64,000 bases of DNA from Pseudomonas frederiksbergensis (GCF_017114915.1 NZ_JAAUOE010000003.1:186001-250000), one strand, 5' to 3'. Positions 48,635-58,560 are shown, numbered from the stretch's first letter. A program made the numbers and translations. Notes: generated by a model not told the origin, from the sequence alone.

Positions 48635-49348
48635 TCAGCTGCCTTTGACCGTCTTGCCGTTGACCGTGCCGTCGAGGAGCATGATGTTGTACTCCTTGCC
48701 GTCGGTTTCGACCTGTTGCAGACGGACCAGCAGGTAATCCCAGTCCTTGGCGAACCACAGCACGGTGATGCGCTTGCTTTGTGTCGGATCGCGCACGCGC
48801 TCGACCTTGATCGCATCGATCTGGCCAGCCTTGGTGTCGACTTTCTCCGAGCCCAGCACGCGGAAGTCATAAGTATCGACTTCGCCGTCATCGACGACCT
48901 GATAGCTCATGCTTTTTTTGCCGGCGGCCACGTCGTGCTGCAGCGCCAGTTGATAGGTGGACTTGTCGACCATGCCGCGGTTGAGCGGGAGCTTGACAGC
49001 GTCACCACGATCGGTGCCGGTGACCATCTTGTTGGTCCAGTCGAAGTCCAGATCAGCCTTCTTGGCTTTGCCCAGGCCTCCACGTTCGAAGTGGTAGGAC
49101 TGCGGCAGCAATGTGTCCTTGTCCAGGGTCAGGGTGCTTTCTTCGGTCAGGCTGGCGATCATCATCGACGCCTTGAAGCTGAGTTTCCAGACGCCGTTGG
49201 CTTCCTTGGTCAGGCTGCGTTCAGCGGTGCCGCTCATGGGTAACTGCTTCCAGTCGGCGGTGTAGCTGGCGGAGAAGGGTTGAAGCTCCGCGGCCTGCGC
49301 AAACGGCAGGGCGAGCAGAGCGCAAGCGAAGAGCAGGGCGCGACGCAT
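48635..49348 (-). CDS. Periplasmic DUF3108 protein
   Basis: The 237-residue protein has a signal peptide (AQA/A near residue 19) and a beta-rich mature domain with FSASYTADWKQLPMSGTAER, PQSYHFERGGLGKAKKAD and VVDDGEVDTYDFRVLGSEKV in short pieces typical of DUF3108, a lipocalin-like family. It follows purN by 8 bases, a conserved arrangement in Pseudomonas, but no purine role is known. Confidence 0.88.
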   Translation of the reverse strand: MRRALLFACALLALPFAQAAELQPFSASYTADWKQLPMSGTAERSLTKEANGVWKLSFKASMMIASLTEESTLTLDKDTLLPQSYHFERGGLGKAKKADLDFDWTNKMVTGTDRGDAVKLPLNRGMVDKSTYQLALQHDVAAGKKSMSYQVVDDGEVDTYDFRVLGSEKVDTKAGQIDAIKVERVRDPTQSKRITVLWFAKDWDYLLVRLQQVETDGKEYNIMLLDGTVNGKTVKGS

Positions 49349-49356
49349 AAAATCTC

Positions 49357-50007
49357 CTAGGTTCGAATCAAGTGGCCGCTGGCCGCGAGTAGCTGTCCGT
49401 CCAGTAAAGCACCTTGTTCGCCAAGTGATAGACGACCTTCGGCAAACCAGCGCACGGCCATCGGGTAGATCAGGTGTTCCTGGGTATGGACTCGCTGCGC
49501 CAGACTCTGCGCCGAATCGTGCAACTCTACCGGTATTACTGCCTGTACGACCAGTGGTCCGCCATCGAGTTCCTCGGTGACGAAGTGCACGGAGCAGCCG
49601 TGTTCAGTGTCGCCGGCCTCCAGCGCGCGCTGATGAGTGTGTAACCCTTTGTATTTGGGCAACAGCGAGGGATGGATGTTGAGCAGGCGCCCCTGATAGT
49701 GGCGTACGAAGTCAGCGCTGAGAATGCGCATGAAACCGGCCAGTACCACGAGTTTGGGATTGAAGGCGTCGATCAGTTCGATCAGCGCGGCATCGAAGGC
49801 CTCGCGACCTTCGAAAGCCTTGTGATCCAGGGTGCGGGTGTCGATACCCGCGTCCCTGGCGCGTTGCAGGCCGTAGGCGTCGGCGCGGTTGGAAATCACC
49901 GCAGCGATGCGAACCGGGCTGTCGCCGGTCCGCGTGCTGTCGATCAAGGCCTGCAAGTTACTGCCGGTGCCGGATAGCAGCACCACCACATCACAGGTTT
50001 TAGGCAT
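49357..50007 (-). CDS. purN: Phosphoribosylglycinamide formyltransferase
   Basis: The 216-residue enzyme formylates GAR with 10-formyltetrahydrofolate (purine step 3). It shows VVLLSGTGSNLQALID, VVLAGFMRILS, the catalytic NIHPSLLPKYKGLHTH (Asn and His) and the Asp in EELDGGPLV. Its start codon overlaps the purM stop by one base. Confidence 0.97.
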   Translation of the reverse strand: MPKTCDVVVLLSGTGSNLQALIDSTRTGDSPVRIAAVISNRADAYGLQRARDAGIDTRTLDHKAFEGREAFDAALIELIDAFNPKLVVLAGFMRILSADFVRHYQGRLLNIHPSLLPKYKGLHTHQRALEAGDTEHGCSVHFVTEELDGGPLVVQAVIPVELHDSAQSLAQRVHTQEHLIYPMAVRWFAEGRLSLGEQGALLDGQLLAASGHLIRT

Positions 50008-51065
50008 CAGTGAGCCTTGAGATTCTTCAGTTCAACCTGAGCCGCGCCTTCGGCAGCGGTGGCGATCTGACCGATGACCCAAGGCTGCTCGCCGGCTTCA
50101 CGCAGGACGTTCAACGCGGTTTCAACGTGCTCTTGAGCCACGCAGATCACCATGCCGACGCCGCAGTTCAGCACGCGGTGCATTTCGGTTTCGTCGACGT
50201 TGCCTTTCTCTTGCAGCCAGTCGAATACCGCAGGGCGAGTCCAGCTGGCGACGTCAACCACCGCTTGAGCGCCTTTTGGCAGCACGCGCGGGATGTTGTC
50301 CAGCAGGCCACCACCGGTGATGTGGGCCATGGCCTTGACGGCGCCGGTGTCCTTGATCAGCTTGAGCAGCGGCTTCACGTAGATACGGGTCGGGGCCATC
50401 AGCAGGTCGGTCAGCGGTTTGCCGTCGAGCTGGGTGTTTTCGATGTCAGCACCGGACACTTCGATGATCTTGCGGATCAGCGAGTAGCCGTTGGAGTGCG
50501 GGCCGGAAGACGGCAGGGCGAGCAGGGCATCGCCGGCAGCGACTTTCGAACCGTCGATGATTTCGGATTTTTCCACGACGCCGACGCAGAAGCCGGCCAG
50601 GTCGTAGTCTTCGCCTTCGTACATGCCAGGCATTTCAGCGGTTTCGCCGCCGACCAGGGAGCAGCCGGACAGTTCGCAGCCGGCGCCGATGCCGGTCACA
50701 ACCTGAGCGGCGGTGTCGACGTTCAGTTTGCCGGTGGCGTAGTAGTCGAGGAAGAACAGCGGCTCGGCGCCGCATACCACCAGGTCGTTCACGCACATGG
50801 CAACCAGGTCGATGCCGATGCTGTCGTGCTTGTTCAGGTTCAGCGCCAGGCGCAGCTTGGTGCCGACGCCGTCAGTGCCCGAGACCAGCACCGGTTGTTT
50901 GTAACCGGCCGGGATTTCGCAGAGGGCGCCGAAACCGCCCAGGCCGCCCATGACTTCCGGGCGCGCAGTGCGCTTGGCGACGCTCTTGATGCGTTCGACC
51001 AATGCTTCACCGGCGTCGATGTCTACACCGGCGTCCTTGTAGCTCAGGGAGGGTTGCTTGCTCAT
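50007..51065 (-). CDS. purM: Phosphoribosylformylglycinamidine cyclo-ligase (AIR synthetase)
   Basis: The 352-residue enzyme closes the imidazole ring of AIR (purine step 5). Motifs: [17 protein letters not shown] at the start, [35 protein letters not shown] (in part), [11 protein letters not shown], and [15 protein letters not shown]. The ATG at 51065 gives [13 protein letters not shown]; the frame beyond lacks similarity. Confidence 0.97.
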   Translation of the reverse strand: MSKQPSLSYKDAGVDIDAGEALVERIKSVAKRTARPEVMGGLGGFGALCEIPAGYKQPVLVSGTDGVGTKLRLALNLNKHDSIGIDLVAMCVNDLVVCGAEPLFFLDYYATGKLNVDTAAQVVTGIGAGCELSGCSLVGGETAEMPGMYEGEDYDLAGFCVGVVEKSEIIDGSKVAAGDALLALPSSGPHSNGYSLIRKIIEVSGADIENTQLDGKPLTDLLMAPTRIYVKPLLKLIKDTGAVKAMAHITGGGLLDNIPRVLPKGAQAVVDVASWTRPAVFDWLQEKGNVDETEMHRVLNCGVGMVICVAQEHVETALNVLREAGEQPWVIGQIATAAEGAAQVELKNLKAH

Positions 51066-51438
51066 GATCCAGGCCTTTAGGGGGGATTCAGGGGTAACGA
51101 CCGAGTCCAGTGGGGCCACTGAAGCTGGCGAAGGGCAATTGCCGTACGCGAATTTCAGGGGCCCGGCTGTTGCCGGTCTGCGAAGGCGCGCGATTTTATC
51201 AGGCTTGAGGGGCAGCGGCCATCCTCGTGCCGACGGGCAGAGGCATATCGCGTTAAAAAAACCGATATTGCCCGTGTCAGTGGCCTCCCGGATGGCTGTA
51301 TAAGGTATCGACGTCAACCGTCTATCGTTAAGACAATGCGAAAACTTACCGGGACCGGATGAATGTTTTGCTCGGGCGTGTGGTCACAGCCTGGTTCATG
51401 CGGTCTGTTCCAGCCGCTCTTGTCGTCAGGAATCTTTC
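51066..51438. promoter_or_regulatory. Intergenic region between divergent purM and DUF2066 genes
   Basis: These 373 bases contain no supported gene. Both flanking genes start here. I did not find a clear PurR-type palindrome or a strong promoter pair. Confidence 0.5.
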
Positions 51439-52497
51439 ATGCGTTTTCTTAAATTCTTGTTCGTGGGCTGTTTGTCCGTGGTCAGCCTGGCCAGCCATGC
51501 CGAAACCGTTAAAGGCCTCTATCAAGTGCGCGAGCCCGTCAGCAGCCAGACGCCGGAGGAGCGCGATCAGGCGACTCAGCGGGCGCTGGATACGTTGGTA
51601 TTGCGCCTGACCGGCGACCCCAAGGCGGCGCAAAGCCCAGGCCTGGCGGCCGTGCGCAAAGACCCTCAGCAGATCATCAGTCAATTCGGTTATGACGCCG
51701 GGCCGCCGCAAGTGTTGAAAGTCGATTTCGACCCGGCCACCACCGAACAGGCCTTGCGTCGTGCCGGGTTGGCGGTATGGGGCGCGAATCGGCCGTCGAT
51801 CCTTGGCTGGTGGTTGAACGACTCGGCTGAAGGTTCGAGCCTGGTGGGCGATGGTCAGGCCAGCGCTGCGCCCCTGCGCCGGGCGGCCCAGCACCGTGGG
51901 CTGCCGCTGCGTCTGCCGTTGGCGGATCTGGATGAGCAGATCGTCGCCACTGCGCCGAATCTGGAAAGTGCGGACCCGGCGCCGCTGCGGGACGCCTCCG
52001 ATCGTTACAATGCCGACGCCTTGCTGGCGGTGCATGCCCGGGAAGAGGGCGGTCAATGGCAGGCCAAGTGGCGTCTGTGGTTGGGCGATCAGAAAGAGGC
52101 CGGTAGCGTGCAGGGCGCCGATACCGCCGCTCTGGCCGATGCGGTGATGCTGGCGATCAGCCAACGCCTGGCGCCGCGTTTCGTCGCTAAACCGGGTGCG
52201 TCCGGCGAGCAATTACTGGAAGTGCAGGGGATGAGTCTGGAGCGTTATGCAACGCTCGGGCGTTTGCTGGAGCCTTTTGGTGCGCGTCTGCAAAGTGTCG
52301 ACGGCGATCGCATCCTTTATCGCGTCAATGGCAGCGCCGATCAGTTGCGGGCGCAGTTGTCCCTGGCGAAGTTGCAGGAAGTTCAGGGCGGTCAGGCGCC
52401 GGCACCTGCGACGCCTGTTCAACCGGTGGCTGCTGGCTCGGCGCCGACCGTAGCGCCAGCCCCGGCACCGACCCCGCCGTTGCGTTTCCGTTGGTAA
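51439..52497 (+). CDS. Secreted DUF2066 protein
   Basis: The 352-residue protein has a signal peptide (cleaved near SHA/E, residue 21), an N-terminal conserved region (VKGLYQVREPVSSQTPEERD, ALDTLVLRLTGD) and a C-terminal low-complexity Pro/Ala/Thr tail (about residues 315-350). The order purM, DUF2066, AI-2E transporter, hda is conserved in Pseudomonas. No biochemical role is known. Confidence 0.86.
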   Translation: MRFLKFLFVGCLSVVSLASHAETVKGLYQVREPVSSQTPEERDQATQRALDTLVLRLTGDPKAAQSPGLAAVRKDPQQIISQFGYDAGPPQVLKVDFDPATTEQALRRAGLAVWGANRPSILGWWLNDSAEGSSLVGDGQASAAPLRRAAQHRGLPLRLPLADLDEQIVATAPNLESADPAPLRDASDRYNADALLAVHAREEGGQWQAKWRLWLGDQKEAGSVQGADTAALADAVMLAISQRLAPRFVAKPGASGEQLLEVQGMSLERYATLGRLLEPFGARLQSVDGDRILYRVNGSADQLRAQLSLAKLQEVQGGQAPAPATPVQPVAAGSAPTVAPAPAPTPPLRFRW

Positions 52498-52529
52498 TTT
52501 TTTTCTTTATATAGAAGCAGGAGTGGTAC

Positions 52530-53603
52530 ATGGCCGATACGCGGCGTTGGTTCTGGCTCGGTGGGGTGGTCCTGCTTTGCGCATTCGTTTACCTGTTGCA
52601 CCCGATCCTGACGCCGTTCCTGGTGGCGCTGTTGCTGGCCTATCTGTTCGACCCGCTGGTGGATCGGCTGGAGAAGTACGGTTTATCGCGCACCTGGGGC
52701 GTGGTGGCGGTGTTCGCGTTGTTCACGTTGATCGTCACTGCGTTGCTGCTGGTGTTGGTGCCGATGCTCGCCAAGCAACTGTTTCGTTTGTATGAACTGG
52801 CGCCACAGATGCTCGACTGGTTGCAGCACACCGCTGTGCCATGGGCGCAATCGAAGTTGGGCTTGTCGGAAGGCTTCTGGAAGTTCGACAAACTCAAGGC
52901 GGCGATCAGCGAGCACATGGGGCAGACCACCGACATTGTCGGGGTGGTGCTGAGTCAGGCGACGGCTTCAGGCCTTGCGCTGATTGGCTGGCTGGCCAAT
53001 CTGGTGCTGATCCCTGTGGTGAGTTTTTATCTGTTGCGCGACTGGGACCTGATGATGGTCAAGATCCGCGGCCTGCTGCCGCGTGATCGTGAAGAGCGCA
53101 TGATGTCTCTGGCCGGAGAATGTCATGAAGTGCTCGGGGCGTTCGTGCGCGGCCAGTTGCTGGTGATGCTGGCGCTGGGCGTGATCTATGCCGCGGGCTT
53201 GATGATCGTCGGCCTGGAATTGGGCTTGTTGATCGGTCTGATTGCTGGTCTGGCGGCGATCGTGCCGTATATGGGGTTCGTCATCGGGATTGGTGCGGCA
53301 TTGATTGCCGGTCTGTTCCAGTTCGGGGGTGATCTGTATCCCATGATTGGCATCGTCGCGGTGTTCATGGTCGGCCAGGCGCTGGAAGGCATGGTCCTGA
53401 CGCCGTTGCTGGTGGGCGACCGGATCGGTCTGCACCCGGTGGCGGTGATCTTCGCGATTCTGGCCGGCGGCGAGCTGTTCGGTTTTACCGGTGTGCTGCT
53501 GGCATTGCCGGTGGCGGCGGTGATCATGGTCCTGGTGCGCCACATGCATGATTTGTATAAGGATTCGGAGATCTACGGCGGTTTCGACGAGTCTGAGCTG
53601 TAG
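52530..53603 (+). CDS. AI-2E family transporter (PerM-like permease)
   Basis: The 357-residue protein has about eight transmembrane helices with the family pattern: two N-terminal helices (FLVALLLAYLFDPLVDRLE), a long amphipathic loop, then HEVLGAFVRGQLLVMLALG, GLIAGLAAIVPYMGFVIGIG and a final GELFGFTGVLLALPVAAV. Family members export small molecules or serve as Na+/H+ antiporters; a real role in autoinducer transport is not implied. It lies 32 bases after DUF2066. Confidence 0.9.
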   Translation: MADTRRWFWLGGVVLLCAFVYLLHPILTPFLVALLLAYLFDPLVDRLEKYGLSRTWGVVAVFALFTLIVTALLLVLVPMLAKQLFRLYELAPQMLDWLQHTAVPWAQSKLGLSEGFWKFDKLKAAISEHMGQTTDIVGVVLSQATASGLALIGWLANLVLIPVVSFYLLRDWDLMMVKIRGLLPRDREERMMSLAGECHEVLGAFVRGQLLVMLALGVIYAAGLMIVGLELGLLIGLIAGLAAIVPYMGFVIGIGAALIAGLFQFGGDLYPMIGIVAVFMVGQALEGMVLTPLLVGDRIGLHPVAVIFAILAGGELFGFTGVLLALPVAAVIMVLVRHMHDLYKDSEIYGGFDESEL

Positions 53604-53812
53604 GGTTTTTGATCGCTCTTGGCGGGCGGACTGGTTACATGCCCGGTTTGCCCGCCTCCTCCTCGCGGCTGCGCCGCCAAAGAAACTGTCGTTAACGCAA
53701 ACCTTTGATTTTGCTTGTGGTCTGTCGCATTGTGCGGTCAGCTTCACGGGTATAAACTTCGCAAACTTTACACAGAGGCCACTAACGGTTCGTTTGGAAC
53801 TGTTCAGTCAGC

Positions 53813-54517
53813 ATGAAACCGATTCAGCTGCCCCTAGGTGTGCGTCTGCGTGATGACGCCACCTTCATCAATTACTACCCAGGCGCCAATGCCGCTGCAC
53901 TCGGCTATGTCGAGCGGCTCTGCGAAGCCGACGCCGGCTGGACGGAAAGCCTGATTTACCTCTGGGGCAAGGACGGGGTAGGGCGTACGCATTTGTTGCA
54001 GGCAGCGTGTCTGCGCTTCGAACAGCTGGGAGAGCCCGCGGTGTATCTGCCGTTGGCTGAGTTGCTGGATCGCGGCATCGAAATCCTCGACAACCTCGAA
54101 CAATATGAACTGGTCTGCCTGGATGATTTGCAGGCGGTCGCCGGCAAGGCGGATTGGGAAGAGGCATTGTTCCATCTGTTCAATCGTCTGCGTGACAGCG
54201 GTCGGCGTCTGCTGATCGCCGCTTCGACCTCCCCACGTGAACTGCCGGTGAAGCTGGCGGACCTCAAGTCGCGACTGACGCTGGCGCTGATTTTCCAGAT
54301 GCGCCCGCTCTCTGACGAAGACAAATTGCGTGCTTTGCAGTTGCGCGCTTCCCGTCGTGGCCTGCACCTGACCGACGAAGTCGGGCATTTTATTTTGACC
54401 CGCGGTACTCGCAGCATGAGTGCGCTTTTCGAGTTGCTCGAACGTCTCGATCAGGCCTCCCTTCAAGCCCAGCGCAAGCTGACAATTCCGTTCCTGAAAG
54501 AAACCCTTGGTTGGTGA
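53813..54517 (+). CDS. hda: DnaA regulatory inactivator Hda
   Basis: The 234-residue AAA+ protein binds the DNA clamp and stimulates ATP hydrolysis by DnaA, preventing re-initiation. The clamp-binding motif is at the N-terminus (MKPIQLPLGV). Domain motifs: LYLWGKDGVGRTHLLQAA (a Walker A variant), LVCLDDLQAVAG (Walker B), and an R-finger region with LKSRLTLAL. It is followed by about 230 bases without a gene. Confidence 0.95.
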   Translation: MKPIQLPLGVRLRDDATFINYYPGANAAALGYVERLCEADAGWTESLIYLWGKDGVGRTHLLQAACLRFEQLGEPAVYLPLAELLDRGIEILDNLEQYELVCLDDLQAVAGKADWEEALFHLFNRLRDSGRRLLIAASTSPRELPVKLADLKSRLTLALIFQMRPLSDEDKLRALQLRASRRGLHLTDEVGHFILTRGTRSMSALFELLERLDQASLQAQRKLTIPFLKETLGW

Positions 54518-54745
54518 AAAAAACCGGGTAAAGCTCAGGTTTTTCGCGGGTTTCGGCATATTTCAGGCGTCAACGAATCCGCTTTCCTGCAAGGTGACAG
54601 GCTGCGTAAAGGTTCAAAATGGGCTTAAGCGCTTAGATGGAAACGAGAAACCGATAAGTCACATAAAGATCGATTGAATTTGCAAATGAGATCGATAGCG
54701 GGCATAGTCTCGGCTTCTTTACAACTATCAGCCACGGTCGTGCCC
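54518..54745. other. Intergenic region before the first NlpC/P60 gene
   Basis: The 228 bases hold no supported gene. An open frame extends the next gene upstream to 54674, but no signal peptide results from that start. Confidence 0.5.
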
Positions 54746-55381
54746 ATGCTAAATCGCTTCGCACCCCTCGTGCCTCTCGCACTCGTCACCCTGTTGTTCG
54801 GTTGCGCTGCTCACTCTCCAGTGTCCCAGCAAGAGCCACAGCATCAGGTTTCAAATTCAGTTACCGCACAGTCTTCTTCCGTTCTTTTCCAGGAAGAGCT
54901 AGCTACCGATAAAGAACTGGCAGACTTCGCCGGCGGCAAGTCGTACCAGCTTCCGGTTCTGGCCGACAGCATTCTCGAACGTGGCATGTCCCTGATCGGT
55001 ACCCGTTACCGTTTCGGCGGCACCTCCGAGGCTGGCTTCGACTGCAGCGGCTTCATCGGTTATCTGTTTCGTGAAGAGGCCGGCATGAACCTGCCGCGCT
55101 CCACCCGCGAAATGATCAACGTTGACGCTCCGCTGGTAGCTCGCAGCGCCCTCAAGCCGGGTGATCTGCTGTTCTTCGCCACCAATGGTCGTCGCGGTCG
55201 TGTCAGTCACGCCGGGATCTACCTGGGTGACAACCAGTTCATCCACTCCAGCAGCCGCAAAAGCGGTGGTGTCCGGATCGATAGCCTGGGCGACAGCTAC
55301 TGGAGCAAGACCTTCATCGAGGCCAAGCGCGCCCTCGCGATGGCACCGGCTGCTGCCCCTATCGTCACTGCACGCAAGTAA
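54746..55381 (+). CDS. NlpC/P60 family lipoprotein endopeptidase, first of a pair
   Basis: The 211-residue cell-wall hydrolase cuts peptide cross-links in murein. The signal peptide ends in lipobox LFGC (Cys near 20). The catalytic domain (about residues 90-200) has the Cys in GFDCSGFIGYLF, the His in VSHAGIYLGDNQF, and a third polar residue in FIHSSSRKSGG. The start at 54746 is the one giving the lipobox at a normal distance. A terminator separates it from the second copy. Confidence 0.92.
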   Translation: MLNRFAPLVPLALVTLLFGCAAHSPVSQQEPQHQVSNSVTAQSSSVLFQEELATDKELADFAGGKSYQLPVLADSILERGMSLIGTRYRFGGTSEAGFDCSGFIGYLFREEAGMNLPRSTREMINVDAPLVARSALKPGDLLFFATNGRRGRVSHAGIYLGDNQFIHSSSRKSGGVRIDSLGDSYWSKTFIEAKRALAMAPAAAPIVTARK

Positions 55382-55463
55382 GCGGACAGTTTATAAGGCG
55401 AACTTAAAGTCTTACTTGAAGTTTGCCGCGTAGCCGCTAGAATCCTGATCTAATATTGATGGC

Positions 55464-55498
55464 AAACCGCCTGCGTTCTGCGCAGGCGGTTTTCTTTT
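55464..55498 (+). terminator. Terminator between the two NlpC/P60 genes
   Basis: Twelve-base perfect stem AAACCGCCTGCG/CGCAGGCGGTTT, TTCTG loop, TCTTTTC tail. The tandem copies are thus separate transcription units. Confidence 0.9.
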
Positions 55499-55547
55499 CT
55501 GTCTTTGTGGCAGAAAAAAGCCGCAGCCAGATCAGGATGTTCTGCTT

Positions 55548-56084
55548 ATGACGATGTCGGCCCGCCTCACACTTTTGTTCTTCGCAGCGCTGCTCAGCGC
55601 CTGCGCCAGCCGCACACCGCCACCTGCGCCGGTGGTTCGCGCACCGATTGTTTTCGGTTCTCCCCAAGCCTTTTCCCCTGCGGCAGAAGACGTACTGTTT
55701 CGCGCGCTCGGTCTGGTGGGGACGCCTTATCGTTGGGGCGGCAACACGCCGGATTCCGGGTTCGATTGCAGCGGTTTGATCGGTTACGTCTATCGCGATG
55801 TCGCAGGCATTTCCTTGCCGCGCTCCACGCGCGAGATGATCGGCATGCAGGCTCCCGATGTCGGCAAGGAAGGCCTGCAAACCGGCGACCTGATCTTCTT
55901 CGCCACCAATGGTGGCTCCCAGGTCAGCCATGCCGGGATCTATGTCGGCGAAGGGCGCTTCGTCCATGCACCAGCCACGGGCGGCACGGTCAAGCTGGAC
56001 AGCTTGTCCAAGGCTTACTGGCAGAAAGCCTACCTGAGCGCCAAGCGCGTCTTGCAACCCGAGCACTTGGCACATAATCCGTAG
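55548..56084 (+). CDS. NlpC/P60 family lipoprotein endopeptidase, second of a pair
   Basis: The 178-residue paralogue has lipobox LSAC (Cys near 18) and the catalytic motifs GFDCSGLIGYVY, VSHAGIYVGEGRFVHAP. It lacks the longer linker of the first copy. Either the ATG at 55548 or the one at 55554 could be the start. It resembles the small murein DD- or DL-endopeptidases of the Spr/NlpC type. Confidence 0.91.
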   Translation: MTMSARLTLLFFAALLSACASRTPPPAPVVRAPIVFGSPQAFSPAAEDVLFRALGLVGTPYRWGGNTPDSGFDCSGLIGYVYRDVAGISLPRSTREMIGMQAPDVGKEGLQTGDLIFFATNGGSQVSHAGIYVGEGRFVHAPATGGTVKLDSLSKAYWQKAYLSAKRVLQPEHLAHNP

Positions 56085-56114
56085 CGGAGATTGTCGTGAC
56101 CGTGCGCAGAAGAC

Positions 56115-56208
56115 TGTAGGAGCGAGGCTTGCCCGCGAAAGCGGTGTGTCAGTCGATATCAATGTTGACTGTGCTGCCGTCTTCGCGGGCAAGCCTCGCT
56201 CCTACAGT
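56115..56208. repeat. REPIN in the opposite arrangement
   Basis: TGTAGGAGCGAGGCTTGCCC comes first and GGGCAAGCCTCGCTCCTACA last, about 50 bases apart, between convergent genes. The ends and interior are swapped relative to the other REPINs in this window. Confidence 0.9.
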
Positions 56209-56216
56209 CGAGCTGA

Positions 56217-57530
56217 TTACTTGGCTGCGGAAACGCGCCACACCTTGTTCCCCACATCATCGGCCACCAGCAGGCCGCCCTGTTGATCGATCACCACGCC
56301 CACCGGCCGGCCCATGGCTTTTTCCTCGTCATTGAGAAAGCCAGTGAGCACATCCACTGGCTGCCCGGTCGGTTTGCCCGCGTTGAACGGCACGAAAATC
56401 ACTTTGTAGCCGCTGTGCGGTTTACGGTTCCACGAGCCATGCTGGCCGATGAAGGCGCCTTGAGTGAAAGGCGCGGGCAATTTGCTGCCTTCGGCGAACG
56501 TCAGTCCCAGTGACGCGGTATGGGGGCCGACCGCGTAGTCTGGTGCGATGGCTTTGGCGACCAGATCAGGGTTTTGCGGTTCGACGCGAACATCGACATG
56601 TTGTCCGTAATAGCTGTAAGGCCAGCCGTAGAACCCGCCGTCCTTCACCGAAGTGATGTAATCGGGCACCAGGTCGCTGCCGATTTCGTCGCGCTCGTTG
56701 ACCGCGGTCCACAGGGCGCCGCTCTGAGGCTCCCAGGCCAGGCCGTTTGGATTGCGAATCCCCGAGGCGAAGATCCGATGGTTGCCGGTGGCACGATCCA
56801 CTTCCCAGATCGCCGCGCGGCCTTCTTCCTGATCCATGCCGTTTTCACCGACATTGCTGTTCGAGCCCACGGTGACGTACAGCTTGCTGCCGTCCTTGCT
56901 GGCGATGACATTTTTGGTCCAGTGATGATTCAGTGTGCCGCCCGGCAAATCGACCACTTTGATTGGCTGCGACTTGATCGTTGTCTCGCCGTCTTCGTAG
57001 TGGAAACGCAGCAAACGGTCAGTATCGGCGACGTACAGGTCTTTGCCGACCAGGGTCATGCCGAAGGGTGAGTTGAGGTTTTCCAGGAACACCGTGCGGG
57101 TTTCGGCGATGCCGTCGTGGTCCTTGTCCCGCAGCAGGGTGATGCGGTTCGGGCTGGGGACGCCGGCGCCAGCACGGTCCATGACTTTGCCCATGACCCA
57201 GCCACGAATGCCTTTGCCGTCGTCGGGTTTGGCCGGTGCATTGGTTTCGGCCACCAGCACGTCGCCGTTGGGCAACACGTAGAGCCAGCGCGGGTGCTCG
57301 AGGCCTTCGGCAAACGCTACTACTTGAGTCCCAGCGGCGGCGATGGGTTTTTTACCTTGAGGCCAGCCGATCGCCGGGGCGATGTTCACCGTCGGGATCA
57401 GGGTTTTGTTCGGTTCCGGCAGCTTCGGTGAGGGGCCTGTGCCATCCGAGACTTGCAGGCTGGAGGTTTCACCACAGGCGGCGAGCCCTCCGGCGAGCGC
57501 GATGATGAAAGCGAGCTGGGGTTTGCGCAT
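56217..57530 (-). CDS. PQQ-dependent sugar dehydrogenase-like lipoprotein
   Basis: The 437-residue protein has a signal peptide with lipobox LAAC (Cys near 19) and a beta-propeller of the soluble glucose/sorbosone dehydrogenase type: [66 protein letters not shown] and [13 protein letters not shown]. The Asn/His-rich propeller motifs match the family that binds PQQ and calcium. The substrate is unknown. It stands alone. Confidence 0.88.
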   Translation of the reverse strand: MRKPQLAFIIALAGGLAACGETSSLQVSDGTGPSPKLPEPNKTLIPTVNIAPAIGWPQGKKPIAAAGTQVVAFAEGLEHPRWLYVLPNGDVLVAETNAPAKPDDGKGIRGWVMGKVMDRAGAGVPSPNRITLLRDKDHDGIAETRTVFLENLNSPFGMTLVGKDLYVADTDRLLRFHYEDGETTIKSQPIKVVDLPGGTLNHHWTKNVIASKDGSKLYVTVGSNSNVGENGMDQEEGRAAIWEVDRATGNHRIFASGIRNPNGLAWEPQSGALWTAVNERDEIGSDLVPDYITSVKDGGFYGWPYSYYGQHVDVRVEPQNPDLVAKAIAPDYAVGPHTASLGLTFAEGSKLPAPFTQGAFIGQHGSWNRKPHSGYKVIFVPFNAGKPTGQPVDVLTGFLNDEEKAMGRPVGVVIDQQGGLLVADDVGNKVWRVSAAK

Positions 57531-57598
57531 TACTGATCTTCCCTATGAATGCATGGACGTAATCATAGAGAAGCGTAGACGCAAGATGGTTCAACCGG

Positions 57599-58183
57599 TC
57601 AGCCGCGGGCCTCCTTGAGCAGCACGGCGATCCCGGGATGGTAGTTGCCGGCTTCATTGCGCAACTTGCGGTAGGCGTAGGGGAAATACCAGGCCACGGC
57701 GCAGGTGTGTTCCTTTTGCAGGTCGTCGAGCATGTCCTGGAGTTCTTCCGGGGTGGCGCTGTGCTGGGCTTTTTGTGGCGCGACAAACAGGCAGCCGAGT
57801 TTCAGGTCGCTGGCGTAGCTGATGCGCTTCGCCTCGCTGGTGATGTCTGCCAGTGCCTGGGTCAGGTTCAGGCTATTGACCCGCGGCCAGCGCTGGGTGG
57901 CCTGGAGGTACGCGCGTTCTTCACCGGTGGCAATAAACAGATCGGCGCGGGCATTGCGTTCGCCTTCTTCGGTCTGTTTGCGCGTCGGCGTCTGCTGCAG
58001 CGTGACCATTTCCGCCATCCAGGCCGCGGCAGAGAGCAGGCCGAGGTTGGCGTTTTCGTCGTACCAGTAAGGCGTATCGTTATCGCCGCGCACGGCGTTG
58101 TAGCGGTCGATACAGTCAAACCAGCGTTCCAGCACCGGGCGCAGGAATTCCAGCTTCGGATTGCTGATGATCATGCCTTGCAT
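57599..58183 (-). CDS. Unrecognised 194-residue cytoplasmic protein
   Basis: No signal peptide or membrane helix. Features: WFDCIDRYNAVRGDNDTPYWYDENAN near the start in short parts (WYDENANLGLLSAAAW), a central RADLFIATGEERAYLQAT, and a late TCAVAWYFPYAYRKLRNEAG. The centre faintly resembles the Asp...Glu/Gln core of PD-(D/E)XK nucleases, but the key Lys is not evident, so I do not claim it. The ATG at 58183 follows AAGGGTGAG; an ATG 9 bases inside is also possible. It diverges from the cobalamin operon. Confidence 0.75.
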   Translation of the reverse strand: MQGMIISNPKLEFLRPVLERWFDCIDRYNAVRGDNDTPYWYDENANLGLLSAAAWMAEMVTLQQTPTRKQTEEGERNARADLFIATGEERAYLQATQRWPRVNSLNLTQALADITSEAKRISYASDLKLGCLFVAPQKAQHSATPEELQDMLDDLQKEHTCAVAWYFPYAYRKLRNEAGNYHPGIAVLLKEARG

Positions 58184-58311
58184 GTGGCTCACCCTTGTTA
58201 TTGTGTTATGAGGTTGTGGCTCTTTGATATCACTGCTGGCAGTGTGGCACAAGATTGGCGTCAGTTAATTGATCGACGGCAGTTATTCGCCGCAAGGCGC
58301 CCCGTCTTCAA

Positions 58312-58340
58312 TTGACGCTCCCCCCCCAACCCTCTAACCT
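58312..58340 (+). promoter_or_regulatory. Predicted promoter of the cobalamin operon
   Basis: TTGACG and TAACCT with 17-base spacing, directly before the riboswitch. The spacer includes a run of ten C residues. Confidence 0.6.
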
Positions 58341-58344
58341 TCGC

Positions 58345-58560
58345 GGCTTGTTTCAGGTGCTCTGTGGCCTTGGTCGACAGAGTGAAACAGGGAAGCCGGT
58401 GAGTGGATTTCTTCCAGCGAGGAGCGATCACGATCCCGGCGCTGCCCCCGCAACGGTAAATGAGTGAAGACTGCGCCTTGAGCCACTGTGTCGACTATCG
58501 ATATGGGAAGGCGCGCAGTTGGCCTTGAGGCCGCTCATGAGCCCGGAGACCGGCCTGATC
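58345..58560 (+). promoter_or_regulatory. Cobalamin (B12) riboswitch
   Basis: The leader has the AdoCbl riboswitch landmarks in order: GGTGCTC near 58355, AACAGGGAAGCCGGTGAG (58386), GCTGCCCCCGCAACGGTAAA (58441), the B12 box AGCCACTG (58481) and AGCCCGGAGACCGGCC (58540). It should lower expression of the cobalamin genes when adenosylcobalamin is abundant. The cobO start is about 95 bases beyond the end. Confidence 0.95.
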
